NCBI GenBank assembly: GCA_016707205.1
Contig: JADJHZ010000012.1
Location: forward strand, 1 to 64,000
DNA: 64,000 nt
Direction of reading: 5' to 3'
Source of the DNA: Haliscomenobacter sp.
Lineage (GTDB): Bacteria; Bacteroidota; Bacteroidia; Chitinophagales; Saprospiraceae
This document shows positions 1 through 10,935 of this stretch, in pieces. The notes under the pieces are model-generated. The model was not told the DNA's origin, ran no database searches, and was given only the letters and a program-made list of their open reading frames with translations. Position 1 is the stretch's first letter. Every line of letters starts with the position of its first letter. A program made the position numbers and the translations under genes.

Positions 1-62
1 TCAATTTCTTTGTATTATGCCCCGCTATTTTACATCGAAAATATGATAAATAATAAAACCAG

Positions 63-1860
63 ATGTTGAAACCGACCAACATCCATGATCCGGAGTATTT
101 CCACAAGGTGGTAGATTGCCAGTTCGCGTGCCCTGCGCATACGCCGGTGCCGGAATATATACGCCTCATCGCAGCCGAGCGTTATGCCGAAGCGTATATG
201 GTCAACTGGGAATCAAACGTGTTCCCGGGCATTCTGGGACGCACGTGCGACCGCCTCGCGAACCCGCTTCGGCGCGGCCGCGTGGAAGACGAGCCCGTGG
301 CCATTTGCTGACTCAAACGGGCGGCAGCCGACAGCAAGGCGATGTGAACGCCTTTGTGCCGCGGCGCCCAAAGAAAAGAACGGGATGAAAGTGGCCCTCA
401 TCGGAGGCGGCCCTGCCTCCCTGACCGTCGCCCGCGATCTGGCGCCCCTGGGTTACGAGATCCATCTCTACGACGACCAGAAAGCCGGCGGCGGCATGAT
501 GCGCAGCCAGATTCGGCGTTCCGCCTCCCGGAATCGGTCCTCGACGAGGGAGGTTGGCTACGTGCTAAACCTGGGTATCCACACGCATTTCAACACCTAT
601 GTGTCCAGCATGAAGGATATGCTGGAGAAAGATTACGACGCCATCTTCGTAGGCACCGGCGCCCCTAAAGGCGGGGACCTGCCCAAACTACCCGGCCGCT
701 GGGACTGCAAAACGAACAACATCCACCTGGGCATTGAGTGGCTGGCCAGCGTGGCTTTCGGGCACACGACCAGATCGGCAAACGCGTGATTGTCCGGGCG
801 GCGGCAACACCGCCATGGACTGCTGCCGCACCGCCCGCCGCCTGGGCGGCGAAAAAGTCACCGTCGTGGTGCGCAGTCCTTTCAAGGATATGAAAGCCTC
901 CCCCTGGGAAATCGCCGACGCCCAGCGCGAAGACATTCCCATCCTGAACAACATGCCGCCCAAGAAATTCGTGGTCGAAAACGGCAAACTCAAGGGCATG
1001 TGGTTTGAACAAATCGCCGCCGTGTACGACGAACACGGCAAACGCAGCCTCCTGCCCACGGGCGAACCCGACGTCTTTATCGAAGCTGACGACGTAATCA
1101 TTGCTATCGGCCAGGACAACGCCTTCCCCTGGATTGAGCGCGATTTGGGCCTTAAATTCGGGCAATGGGACATGCCCGTGGTCGACAAACACACCTTTCA
1201 GTCGACCCTCGACAAGGTCTTCTTCGGCGGCGACGCCGCCTTCGGCCCCAAAAACGTCATCACGGCCGTCGCTCACGGCCATCAGGCAGCCATCTCCATC
1301 GACCTCTACTGCCGCGGCGAATCCGTGTACCACCGCCCGCCGCCCATGACCAACCTCATCAGCCAGAAAATGGGCATCCACGAATGGAGCTTCGATAGCG
1401 CCGTGGTGACCGATCTGCGCTACGCCGTTCCGCACGTGGAAAAGCAGGCCGCCCTCACTAACCGCACGCTGGAAGTGGAACTGGGCTTCGACGCGCCTAC
1501 CGGCTTCCGGGAAGCTCAGCGTTGCCTCAATTGCGACGTACAAACGGTATTCAATACCACCCGCTGCATTGAGTGCGACGCTTGTATGGATATTTGCCCG
1601 ACCTCTTGCATCTCCTTTTACGTTAAATGGGGAAGAAGCCGATTTGCGCACCCCGCCTCAGCGCTCCGGCAAACAACCTGGAGCAAGACCTCTACGTGTC
1701 GGAAGACCTGCCCACCTGCCGCGTGATGATCAAAGACGAAGACGTGTGCCTCCACTGCGGCCTATGCGCCGAACGCTGCCCTACCGCAGCCTGGGATATG
1801 CAAAAATACCTCTACCAAGTTTCTAAAGCTGCTCCAATATGGAACATCTCCGCGCTGTAA
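63..1860 (+). pseudogene. GltD-like FAD/NADPH oxidoreductase with ferredoxin domain, multiply broken
   Basis: Pieces in different frames together match a glutamate-synthase small-subunit-like flavoprotein that feeds electrons to a 2-oxoacid oxidoreductase. The N-terminal piece keeps NVFPGILGRTCDR. Next come an FAD-binding GGGPASLTVARDLAPLGY stretch near 405-460, an NADPH-site GGGNTAMDCCRTARRLGG near 800-845, and two four-Cys 4Fe-4S motifs near 1565-1605 (CIECDACMDICP) and 1745-1785 (CLHCGLCAERCP). Frame changes or stops are needed near 255, 310, 345, 510, 545, 755-790, 1617 and 1650. The last piece overlaps the start of the next gene. Homology is clear from the motifs. Whether the damage is real decay or sequence error cannot be told here. 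Confidence 0.75.
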
Positions 1861-3651
1861 ACGATATGGTCGTCCGGTTTGCCAACGTCAACGGCACCGG
1901 GTCGGCCAGCGCCAATAACATGTTCGCCAAGTCCATTTTCCGGATGGGAATTCCCGTGGCGCCAAAGAATATTTTCCCGTCCAACATCCAGGGCCGCTCT
2001 ACCTGGCACGAGGTGCGGGTAAGCGAAAAAGGCTACCTGGGCCGCCGCGACGGCATCGACCTCATGGTGTGCGTCAACCCTCAGAGCCTCGCTCAGGATG
2101 TCGCTTCCGTTCAACCCGGCGGGTATTTCGTGTACGACAACACCAAAAAGCTGCACCCCGAATTCGTGCGCGAGGACATCCACTATATCGGCATCCCGAT
2201 GACGGAGATGTGCAACCACCACTTCAGCGAACCCCGGCAGCGCCAGTTGTTCAAGAACGTGGTATACGTTGGCGCACTGGCGGCCCTGCTGGACATCGAA
2301 TGGGAAGTCCTTACCGGCATTATCCGCGACCAGTTTAAAAAAGCGGAAAAGCTTATCGCACCGAACATCAAAGCCCTGGAACTCGGCCGGCAATACATCC
2401 ACGACCACTTTGCCTATCCGCTCGGCATCCGCGTGGAGCGCCGCGATCTGGTGGGCGACAGCGTCCTGATCGACGGCAACACCGCTGCCGGGCTCGGTGC
2501 TTTATACGGAGGCGCTACGGTGGCAGCCTGGTATCCGATCACGCCGTCGACCTCGGTGGTCAATGCATTTGAAAAATACGCCCACCAACTGCGCACCGAC
2601 CCGGAGACGGGCCGCCGGAAGTTTGCCATTATTCAGGCTGAAGATGAGTTGGCGGCCATGGGGATGGTGATGGGCGCCACCTGGAATGGCGCCCGGGCGT
2701 TTACCGCTACCAGCGGCCCGGGCGTGTCGTTGATGAGTGAATTCCTGGGCCTGGCTTATTTCGCGGAGATCCCCGTGGTGCTGGTCAACGTGCAGCGGGG
2801 AGGCCCCTCCACCGGCATGCCTACCCGCACCCAGCAGGCCGATCTGCTGCTAGCCGCTTACGCCTCCCACGGCGATACCCGCCAGGTACTGCTTTTCCCA
2901 AGTAGCCCCAAGGAGTGTTTCGACCATACGGCTGCCGCCTTCGACCTGGCCGACCGCCTCCAGACGCCCATCATCGTCATGACCGACCTCGACCTTGGGA
3001 TGAACGACCACCTCTCGCCCCCCTTCCACTAGGACGACTTGCGCGCTTACGACCGCGGCAAGGTGCTGGACGCAGAAGCCCTGGGAAAGCATCCAGCAGT
3101 TCGGCCGCTACCTGGATACCGACGGCGACGGCATCTGCTACCGGACCCTCCCGGGTACCCACCCCACCAAGGGGTCGTTTTTTACCCGGGGGACCTCCAA
3201 AGATGAATACGCCCGCTATACCGAAGACGGCGCCGCTTACACCCGCAACGTAGACCGGCTGATGAAAAAATGGGAAACAACCAAAAAATACCTCCCCCCG
3301 CCTGAGTTGTTCCAGGAAAGCAACCAGCATGCGCAGGGGCTCTTGTTTTTTGGCACCACCGCCTACCCCGCGCTGGAATCCATGGACCTGATGCAGGCGG
3401 AAGGCATCGGTTTTGACGCCATCCGCCTCACCGCGTTCCCATTCAACGAAACGGTGGAGGCCTTCATCCGCGACCACGAACAGGTGTTCGTCATTGAGCA
3501 GAACCGCGATGGGCAGATGCGCAGCCTGCTAATCAACGAACTCGGCGTCAACCCCCAAAAGCTGGTTTCGGTGCTCAACTACGACGGCAAGCCTATTTCA
3601 GCAAATGTGATCAAAAACCAGATCGTTGGGCGGTTCCAGGCGGTAAGTTGA
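1839..3651 (+). pseudogene. korA: 2-oxoacid:acceptor oxidoreductase, fused gamma/alpha subunit, broken by a stop and a frameshift
   Basis: The gene encodes about 604 residues, the usual size of the fused subunit that oxidatively decarboxylates 2-oxoacids (2-oxoglutarate or pyruvate type) with CoA and an electron acceptor. The N-terminal third is the gamma domain (NVNGTGSASANNMFAK). The alpha domain follows, with YPITPSTSVVNAFEKYA and TSGPGVSLMSEFLGLAYFAE. The frame ends early at 3030-3032, where TAG stands for the Trp codon expected after SPPFH. One extra G near 3087 then shifts the frame, and the C-terminal 130 residues continue to 3651. It lies directly downstream of the GltD-like gene and 145 bases before the beta subunit. 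Substrate is not settled by sequence alone. Confidence 0.8.
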
Positions 3652-3796
3652 TGCGATGCTCTTCAGAAAGCAGGCTTTGGGCGTTGGTAGCCTCATCCCT
3701 TTTGGTTCCTGAAAAAGCAAATCCATCCCAAAACGCATCAACCCTGTTCCGGCCCTGTTTAACCCGAATTAAAAAACAAGATCAACCTTTTTTGCT

Positions 3797-4849
3797 ATGA
3801 CTTATATCAAACCCAAGTTTCGCCACCCGGACATGCCCACCAACCAGATCGGGTATTCCAAATCCGATTACGAGGGCGCCATTTCTACTCTTTGTGGGGG
3901 CTGCGGCCACGACTCCATCAGCGCCGCCATCGTGCAGGCGTGCTATGAGATGTCCGTCGAGCCGCACCGGCTGGCCAAGCTTTCCGGCATCGGCTGTTCC
4001 TCCAAGACGCCGACGTATTTTCTCAGCAATTCCCACGGCTTCAACTCCGTGCACGGGCGTATGCCATCGATCGCCACCGGCGCCAGCCTGGCCAACCGGG
4101 AACTGATCTACCTGGGCGTTTCGGGCGACGGCGACTCGGCCTCCATCGGTATGGGGCAGTTCGTACACGTCATCCGCCGCAATGTCAACATGGTGTATAT
4201 CGTGATGAACAACGGCTGTTACGGCCTGACGAAGGGCCAGAACTCCGCCACGGCCGACGTCAACGCGGCGTCCAAGAGCGGCTCCGCCAATCTATATCCC
4301 ACCATCGACCTGGTGGGCCTGGCGTTGGAGTTGGGGGCTACATTCGTAGCCCGCAGTTTTTCGGGCGACAAAACCCAGCTCGTGCCGCTGATCAAAGCCG
4401 CCATGGCCCACCCCGGGTTTGCGTTTATCGACGTGGTATCTCCCTGCGTCACCTTCAACAACAAACCCACCTCCACCAAGTCGTACGACTACGTGCGGGA
4501 GCACCAGGAAGCCACCTCCTCCATCGATTTTGTGCCCTCCCGCGACGAGATCGTCATCGACTACCGGGAGGGAGACTCCACCGTAGTGGAACTCCACGAC
4601 GGCTCGGCCCTCCACTTGCACAAACTGGCGCCCCACTGGGATCCGCGCGACCGCGCTTCGGCCGTCAACCGCCTGCTCACCGCCAAAGCCAAAGGGGAAG
4701 TGCTCACCGGATTATTGTACATCGACCCCGGCAGTCAGGACATGCACGAACTGGAACAAACCGTCCTCCAGCCGCTGAATACGCTTCAGGAAAAAGACCT
4801 CTGCCCGGGAGCGGAGGCACTGGGAAAAATCATGGGAGGGTTTCGGTGA
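3797..4849 (+). CDS. korB: 2-oxoacid:acceptor oxidoreductase beta subunit
   Basis: This 350-residue protein is the thiamine diphosphate subunit that pairs with the broken alpha/gamma subunit just upstream. An N-terminal CGGCGHD motif is followed by the cofactor site GDGDSASIGMGQ and NNGCYGLTKGQ, the expected ThDP and Mg binding signature. Conserved GIGCSSKTPTYF and HGRMPSIATGASLAN are typical of the KorB/PorB family. The frame is intact over its whole length, in contrast to both upstream genes. Its own 145-base spacer may carry a promoter, though no clear one is seen. The 2-oxoglutarate assignment is the family default and is not proved. Confidence 0.88.
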   Translation: MTYIKPKFRHPDMPTNQIGYSKSDYEGAISTLCGGCGHDSISAAIVQACYEMSVEPHRLAKLSGIGCSSKTPTYFLSNSHGFNSVHGRMPSIATGASLANRELIYLGVSGDGDSASIGMGQFVHVIRRNVNMVYIVMNNGCYGLTKGQNSATADVNAASKSGSANLYPTIDLVGLALELGATFVARSFSGDKTQLVPLIKAAMAHPGFAFIDVVSPCVTFNNKPTSTKSYDYVREHQEATSSIDFVPSRDEIVIDYREGDSTVVELHDGSALHLHKLAPHWDPRDRASAVNRLLTAKAKGEVLTGLLYIDPGSQDMHELEQTVLQPLNTLQEKDLCPGAEALGKIMGGFR

Positions 4850-4878
4850 TACGATATTAATTTTTAATTCTTGATAAA

Positions 4879-5493
4879 ATGCAAATAGCCATCATTGGCT
4901 CCGGAAATGTAGGCGGCGCCCTGGCGCAACAATGGATCAAGGCGGGCCATACCGTTTTGATTGGCGCAAAATTTCCGTTGAGCGAAAAAAACATCCAGCT
5001 TGCCGCGAAAATTGGCGAACATCGATTTACGACGATCCAATCGGCTATTCAGCAAAGCGATGCCATTTTGATTGCCACGCCTCCTGCCGCCATTTTTGAC
5101 ATCCTTGGGCAAATGGGCGACGTATCGGGCAAAACGTTGATTGATGCCACCAACGCCGTGCGCCAGAAGCCCGAGCCGTACGACACGGTTTATCATGCGT
5201 TAGCGGCTAAAACAGCAGGAAATGTGGTTAAGTGCTTCAACAGCACAGGTTTTGAAAATATGCTGAACCCCGTTTATCACGGCGAAAAGCTGGATATGTT
5301 CATGGCAGGCGATAACGAACATGCCAAACAAACCGCCCGGCAACTTGCGCTCGATGCGGGCTTTGGGACGTGTTGGGATTTCGGCAAAGGCGATAAAGTT
5401 GCCTTATTGGAGCAGTTGGCGCTGTCGTGGATAAACCTCGCCATTATGCAAGGTCATGGGCGGGATATTGCGTTTCGGGTGGTGCGGCGGTAG
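4879..5493 (+). CDS. NADP-binding oxidoreductase, F420-dependent NADP reductase-like
   Basis: The 204-residue protein begins at the first ATG with a Rossmann motif (MQIAIIGSGNVGGALAQQW), followed by a second strand and helix. The DAILIATPPAAI and KTLIDATNAV segments are characteristic of small reductases resembling F420:NADP oxidoreductase and the NAD-binding domain of pyrroline-5-carboxylate reductase. A KCFNSTGFENMLNP segment is typical of the group. Nothing shows that this organism makes F420, so NADPH-dependent reduction of an unknown substrate is the safest reading. It starts 29 bases after korB on the same strand and could be cotranscribed. Confidence 0.75.
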   Translation: MQIAIIGSGNVGGALAQQWIKAGHTVLIGAKFPLSEKNIQLAAKIGEHRFTTIQSAIQQSDAILIATPPAAIFDILGQMGDVSGKTLIDATNAVRQKPEPYDTVYHALAAKTAGNVVKCFNSTGFENMLNPVYHGEKLDMFMAGDNEHAKQTARQLALDAGFGTCWDFGKGDKVALLEQLALSWINLAIMQGHGRDIAFRVVRR

Positions 5494-5523
5494 GTTTTGT
5501 TTCTTCTGCTATTACCCCATCAT

Positions 5524-5880
5524 TTACAAAATGCCAACATCGATCTCCAGCACAATCCGGAGGTTTTCGACTACTTTTAGTTGAAGGGGAGCAGGCAGTT
5601 GGCCTATTTTTTTAATCAGCCTCCGGGTGTCGATTGCCCGGATCTGGTCGATCATAATGGCGCTTTCTTTGTTCATCCCGGCTTCTCCCTCTTTTATATT
5701 AACCCGAAGGATGCTCACGCCTTTGATCACATTCGTTGTGATGGGGCAAATGATGGTAGAGGGGTGAATCGCATTGAGCAGGTCGTTTTGAATCACCAGG
5801 ACTGGCCTTGTTTTGCCGGCTTCGGTCCCAAATCTTGGATCGAGGTTGGCCAGCCAAATTTCGAATCGTTTACACTTCAT
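5524..5880 (-). CDS. MazF/PemK-family toxin, probable endoribonuclease
   Basis: The 118-residue protein shows the MazF/PemK fold signature: RFEIWLANLDPRFGTEAGKTRPVLVIQND near the N-terminus, a central STIICPITTN strand, and the C-terminal MIDQIRAIDTRRL segment that carries conserved Asp and Arg of this family. Known members cut mRNA at short sequences. The start chosen, MKCKRFEIWL, overlaps the last 11 bases of the antitoxin gene, giving the coupled arrangement usual for these modules. Longer readings from upstream ATGs would extend further into the antitoxin frame and are less likely. Confidence 0.88.
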   Translation of the reverse strand: MKCKRFEIWLANLDPRFGTEAGKTRPVLVIQNDLLNAIHPSTIICPITTNVIKGVSILRVNIKEGEAGMNKESAIMIDQIRAIDTRRLIKKIGQLPAPLQLKVVENLRIVLEIDVGIL

Positions 5881-6100
5881 CTTCCAGGAGTTCAAATTCG
5901 TGGAGCACCCGCATGGAATCGCTGCCCACCAATTGGGATTCCAGCGCTAATTGTTCCTCGATCAATCGCCGCTTCTGGATTTGGTTGTAAAACGCAATAG
6001 CCTCGTTGATATACTTATTCCTGCTGGTCTTGAGATGGAAGAGCAGCGATTCGGTTTCTTGCAGTATCTGATCCTGTAGTTTCAGGGAGATGCTTTTCAT
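5870..6100 (-). CDS. Antitoxin of the MazF-type pair, ribbon-helix-helix type
   Basis: This 76-residue protein precedes the toxin gene and overlaps it by 11 bases. It starts MKSISLKLQDQILQETESL, a beta strand plus helix typical of ribbon-helix-helix DNA-binding domains. A second helix follows (NKYINEAIAFYNQIQKRR), then an acidic C-terminal tail ending ELLEDEV that would bind and block the toxin. The size and order fit a type II toxin-antitoxin operon. Such antitoxins usually repress their own promoter, which would lie in the short AT-rich stretch just upstream of 6100. Confidence 0.8.
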   Translation of the reverse strand: MKSISLKLQDQILQETESLLFHLKTSRNKYINEAIAFYNQIQKRRLIEEQLALESQLVGSDSMRVLHEFELLEDEV

Positions 6101-6169
6101 CTTTTTTTCACAAAAGTATATCAAAAAAGAATATCATTCAAGGGGGTTATTCGACTTGTTCCAACGAGT

Positions 6170-8889
6170 CTATTGTTTCACCACCTTCTGCGTAAACACC
6201 TCGTCGTTTTCCGTTCGAACGATAACGAAATAAATTCCTGCCGGATGGGCGGATAAATCGAGGGTTTCATTGAAATCCTTGACCTTGTTTCTTTTTTTAA
6301 CAAAAAGCGATTGTCCAAAAAGGGAATGGACTTCGACTTCTATGTTTTGCCTTTGGGCCATGGCGCCTTTCAGGGTAAACAGGCCGGTTCCCGGATTGGG
6401 AAAAACCGTCCACACTGGCGGGTTATCCACTTCGTCCGTTGACGTCAGGAGGGAAAATTCAAACCAGTTCATGTTGAACAGCGGCTTGGTAATGACGATC
6501 CGGATGTGTTGCCGCCCGCTGGCAGTTCGGCAGTTGCGCTGGTCGTCGTCCAGGTTTGCCAGCCGCCGGTTGGAGGAAAACGGACAGTGTGCAGCGTGGA
6601 AGCGCTACCCGAAGGGGATATGATTTTCATCTGAACCTCTCCGGATTCCTGAAGCGCTGCCGTGCGGTAGGTCACGGGGTAGGTACCTGCCTGTGCCACG
6701 TCGATGTAGTAATCGAGGTAGTCGCCCGCGTCGAGGTAGCTGATGTTTTGGCCGCCGCCCACGTCGCTGGTGGTTTCCAGCTGAGTGCCCATTGGAAAAG
6801 AACCCTTCCGCCTCCACTTTGCCGGGCGCCGAATGGATGGCGATCAGGTTATTTTTTACGGTTTCCAGGCTGAACAATTGGAGCGGCGTTCCGTCCTGGG
6901 CAAGGATCTGCGTCCCGGAGTAAGATATTTTGACGACGTCGGTTGCTTTTAACTTGTAATTGACGGTGAAGTAGACAATCCGGGGATTGCTGCTGTTTAA
7001 ACCAACCGCAGTGATCGGAATAACCCCTCCGTTTACAAAAATCTGAAAACCGGCGGGCGCTGCGGACAGGGGTGCGGCCATTGGTTTATTCAAATCGAGT
7101 TGCACCGTCTTTTCATTCAGGGTAATGGCTGAAATAAAAAAGGCCGGAACGGTATGGGTGGGCGCTTTTTCCACAAACTTGAAACTGCCGAGGTTAAAGC
7201 CGGCGCCGTCTACATAAAACCGCAGTTTTTTATCCCCCGGCGTCAGAACGACGTTGGGCACCCGCAGGTTTTGCCAGTTCTGCCAGCCGCCGGTATTGGG
7301 CACGTTGATGACCCTGGAAATGTCGGATCCTCCGACGCTAAAATGGAACTTGCCATCCGTTCCGTTGGCTGCTACCCGCACGTCGACATCATAGGCGGCG
7401 CTTTGGGCAACCTGGACGTCGTATTGCATCCATTCTCCGGCGCCCAGCCAGCCGACGCTGTAGCCGTTGGTATGGACGCTGTCCTTGGTCGCTTCGATAT
7501 CCACCGCGTCGTTGCGGTAAGACCAACCATTGTTCCAGGAGGTGTAAATTCCGCTGACACCTGGTAGTTGGCCACATCGGTATCAAAATAAGCGGATCCC
7601 AAAACGCCCATGTCGAAGTCGGTGGAATATACCACGCCGGGGATGTTCTGGGTTTTGAACGGCACTGTTTCGTCGGAATAAACCTGCCGGAACATGGCGT
7701 CGATGACATCCTTTTGGAAAACACAGTTTTCCAGTTTCAGCCCCTCGGTTATTCCCATCAGCGCATTTTTCGCGAATGCGGCAGAAGGCGCAGGGCCGGT
7801 TCCGTTCCAGTAATCCAGCAATGCTTGATACGCCGGCGTTTTGACGACCGATAGCGGGCCGGCAATGGATTCGATTTTTTTCATCGGCCACCAGGCCCAG
7901 CCGATTCCATGGTCTTCCAACAATCTGATGGCATCCCGGAACCAGACATTGGAGTTTTCCCCGGATTCGCCGAGGAAGATCGGCACACCAAAGGTTTGCC
8001 GGATATCCAGCACCCACTGGATAGACGCCTGATCATTGTACGACCAGTATTTGTGGGGGGGCTGTAAACGATGTTTGTCATCCCAGGGCGGCAACAGCCT
8101 GGTGAAATCATTGGCAAACCAGTTTCCTTCGATAAATAGGATGTGTTTGGTGTCCACGGCCCGGATGCTGTCGGTAAGGGCCTCGTACAAATTTCTCAGC
8201 TGTACATTGCTCGGCAAATCCCAGTTTGGTTCGTTGATGAGGTCGTAACCGGCTACCGTGGGCTCATTGGCGTATTTTTGAGCAATTCTTTTCCAGAGCG
8301 CAATGGTTTTGGCCTGATTGGCCGGGCTTTCCCAGAGCGAGGGTTTGGAGGGATCGTAATCCGAGATGCCCTGGTCCTTGCCCTGCCCTCCCGGGGTTGC
8401 ATGCAAATCCAGGATCACGTACATGCCGTTCTGTTTGCACCAGGAGATCAGGCTGTCCGTCAGTTCAAATCCCTTGTCCAGCCAGGTGTTTTGACCCGGA
8501 ACGGGCTCCTTTTCGATGGGCAGGGTGAACAGGTTGTAGTGCATTGGCAGGCGGACCGCGTTGAACCCCCACGCCCCCAGGGAGTCGATGTCGATTTTAC
8601 GAACGTGGTTGGACAGCCAGGCATCGTAAAACTGGTCTGTCGCTTCAGGTCCGATCAGTTCCTGGATTTTGGCTCGGATTTGATGTTGGGGGTTGGCAAA
8701 ATCTGCCGTTTGGAGCATGTATCCTTCCTGGAGCATCCACCCGCCAAGGCCCATACCCCGGAGGAGAAAGGTGTCTCCGCTTTCTTTAATGATGACTTTC
8801 CCATGCGCTTTTAGAAATTCCTGGCCCTTCGCCTGGAACATCATCGCGAAAAAGAAAAAGCAGAGGGCAGCGGTAGGTATTCGTTTCAT
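6170..8889 (-). pseudogene. Secreted GH5 glycoside hydrolase with two CBM6 domains and type IX sorting domain, three frameshifts
   Basis: Reading starts at MKRIPTAALCFFFFAMMFQA, a signal peptide. A GH5 catalytic domain follows, with acid/base Glu in DLINEPNWDLPS and nucleophile Glu in IFLGESGENS. Next are a CBM6-like domain (GYSVGWLGAGEWMQYDVQVA), an Ig/SwmB-like linker, a second CBM6 (LDAGDYLDYYIDVAQAGTYP) and a C-terminal type A sorting domain (VFPNPGTGLFTLKG, ending FTQKVVKQ). Single-base shifts are needed near 7558, 6795 and 6512 to join the pieces. Each junction reads smoothly once corrected, so the full protein would be about 905 residues, exported and anchored by the type IX system. 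It probably hydrolyses beta-glucans; exact substrate unknown. Confidence 0.8.
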
Positions 8890-9164
8890 GTTGAAAAGGT
8901 GTAGGTCGTAGTTTAAAATGCCAGATGGTACCCTGATGTTGGGGCTGCATGACAATCGCCCCAAACCCATTCGCATCCTGTATCGTTCTTACCGGAGGGC
9001 GCTTGAGCGCTGTTTACGGTTTCAGGAGGGGAGTAGCCAATAGCTGGACGAAAATAAGCCATTTGCTGGATTTGGTAGAAAAAGCCATGCGAATCATCCA
9101 AAAAAGAGGGCTTAGTACCTGTTATCCAATTAACTTGGGGCCGTTATTCTTAAAAAATGAAATC

Positions 9165-10865
9165 ATGAAGCACCTGCTGACCCTTTTCATTGCCTTGTGC
9201 GCTTTTTCCGGTTTTGCTCAAAAAAGCTTGCCCGTGGAGGTCGTCAAGAGTATTGAAGAACGCATTGCCAACGGCTACAGCCCGAGTATCGCCATCGGCG
9301 TCATCGACAAGGATGGGCCCCAGTATTACTTCTTCGGGGCCAAAACCGCCGGGGGGCAGCCGGTGAATGAGCATACCATATACGAAATTGGCTCGATTTC
9401 CAAAGTCTTTACGGGCATCCTCCTCGCGCAGAAGGTAGTGGACGGCCAAATGAAAACCGAAGACCCCGCTCAAAAGTACCTGCCGGCGTCCGTTGCGCTA
9501 CCCACGCGGGATGGAAAGCAGATCACCCTGGGGCATTTATCCGACCATACGTCCGCTCTGGCCCGCATGCCGGCCAATTTTACCCCCAAAGATCCTGCCA
9601 ATCCGTACGCCGATTATACCGTAGAGCAGATGTATGCCTTCCTGAAGGAGTATACCCTGCCGCGCGACATTGGCGCGCAGTACGAATACTCCAACCTGGC
9701 GCAGGGCTTGCTGGGGCATATCCTTTCGCTCCAGGCCGGCAGTTCCTACGAGGAGTTGATGATCCGCAATATTGCCGCTCCCCTGGGTATGAAGGAGACC
9801 AAAATCACTTTTGATGAAAAAATGAAGCAAAACCTGGCCATGGGGTACAGCCAGGGCGCTCAGGTGTCGAATTGGGACATTCCTACCCTGGCGGGCGCCG
9901 GCGCCATTCGCAGTTCGGTGCACGATATGCTGATTTTTCTGTCCGCCAATTTAGGTTTGAAAACCAGTACATTGTACCCCGCCATGCAGCTTTCCCATCA
10001 GGCGCGCCACGACAAACCGGGCGGCGGCACGCGGGTTGGCTTGGGATGGCATATTTCCAAAGGGGCTGAAGGCGATGTGATCTGGCACAATGGCGGCACG
10101 GGCGGCTACCGGACGTTCGCCGGATTTGTAAAAGAAACGGGCAAAGGGGTAGTCGTGCTGACCAATTCGGATAAAGGCGCCGACGACCTGGGCTTCCGTT
10201 TGCTCAACCCGGCGGCCAAGTTGATCGAAGTTAAAAAATCGGCCCTGGCCGAGATCAGAAAAACCCTCGACGCCCAAGGGGTAGATGCCGCCTGGCAGAC
10301 TTATGAAAAGCTAAAAAACGATTTATCGTACTTCCTGGATGAGGAGGAATGCAACAACCTGGGCTATGCTTATCTGCAAGAAGGCAATACCAAGGCTGCC
10401 CTGGTTTTATTCAAAATTAATGTGGCCGCTTTTCCGAAATCCGCTAACGCCTACGACAGTTACGGCGAAGCCTTGATGAAAGACGGTCAGAAAGAAGCCG
10501 CTATCGAAAACTACAAAAAATCCCTGGAACTCAATCCCGGCAACACCAACGCGATGGATATGCTGGCTAAAATGGGCGTTGAAGAAAAGATGGACGCGTT
10601 CCGCGTGGAGGAATCCGTTCTGGAGTCGTATGTGGGGGTGTATGAATTGGCGCCCAACTTTACGATCACCGTTACCCGCCAAGGCGCCCAACTTTTTGGG
10701 CAGGCCACCGGCCAGGGTCCGTTTGAGATGTTCGCCAAATCCAATACCGAATTTTTCCTGAAAGTAGTAGAAGCCCAGGTCACGTTTTCTGTCCAGGATG
10801 GAAAAGTGGAAAGCATGACCTTGTTTCAGGGAGGACAGGCAATTCCAGGGAAGAAGATCAAGTAA
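9165..10865 (+). CDS. Serine hydrolase (class C beta-lactamase fold) with C-terminal TPR region
   Basis: The 566-residue protein starts at MKHLLTLFIALCAFSGFAQ, a signal peptide after the last ATG before the domain. The hydrolase domain has the SxxK nucleophile motif in GSISKVFTG, the tyrosine motif in YEYSNLAQGLLGH, and HNGGTGGYRTF in place of the KTG box. These are the three elements of the class C beta-lactamase / D-Ala-D-Ala peptidase family. After residue about 370, two or three TPR-like helices follow (NAYDSYGEALMKDGQ, AIENYKKSLELNPGN), then a small beta domain. It probably acts on peptidoglycan-like or small peptide substrates in the periplasm. It is divergent from the GH5 gene across about 275 bases. 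Confidence 0.85.
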   Translation: MKHLLTLFIALCAFSGFAQKSLPVEVVKSIEERIANGYSPSIAIGVIDKDGPQYYFFGAKTAGGQPVNEHTIYEIGSISKVFTGILLAQKVVDGQMKTEDPAQKYLPASVALPTRDGKQITLGHLSDHTSALARMPANFTPKDPANPYADYTVEQMYAFLKEYTLPRDIGAQYEYSNLAQGLLGHILSLQAGSSYEELMIRNIAAPLGMKETKITFDEKMKQNLAMGYSQGAQVSNWDIPTLAGAGAIRSSVHDMLIFLSANLGLKTSTLYPAMQLSHQARHDKPGGGTRVGLGWHISKGAEGDVIWHNGGTGGYRTFAGFVKETGKGVVVLTNSDKGADDLGFRLLNPAAKLIEVKKSALAEIRKTLDAQGVDAAWQTYEKLKNDLSYFLDEEECNNLGYAYLQEGNTKAALVLFKINVAAFPKSANAYDSYGEALMKDGQKEAAIENYKKSLELNPGNTNAMDMLAKMGVEEKMDAFRVEESVLESYVGVYELAPNFTITVTRQGAQLFGQATGQGPFEMFAKSNTEFFLKVVEAQVTFSVQDGKVESMTLFQGGQAIPGKKIK

Positions 10866-10935
10866 GCAGGGGGGAATCGCTGATTATTGGATTTTCTTTA
10901 CGACGACCCCTTTGCTGTCGACCCATTTTTTCTTG

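Noticed and set aside
665..1651. Leftward open frame of 328 codons opposite the GltD-like gene
   Set aside because: It is antisense to conserved flavoprotein and ferredoxin motifs and shows no domain of its own.
5524..6100. Novel defence island around the toxin-antitoxin pair
   Set aside because: The neighbours are a metabolic reductase and a glycosidase; only the ordinary two-gene module is present.
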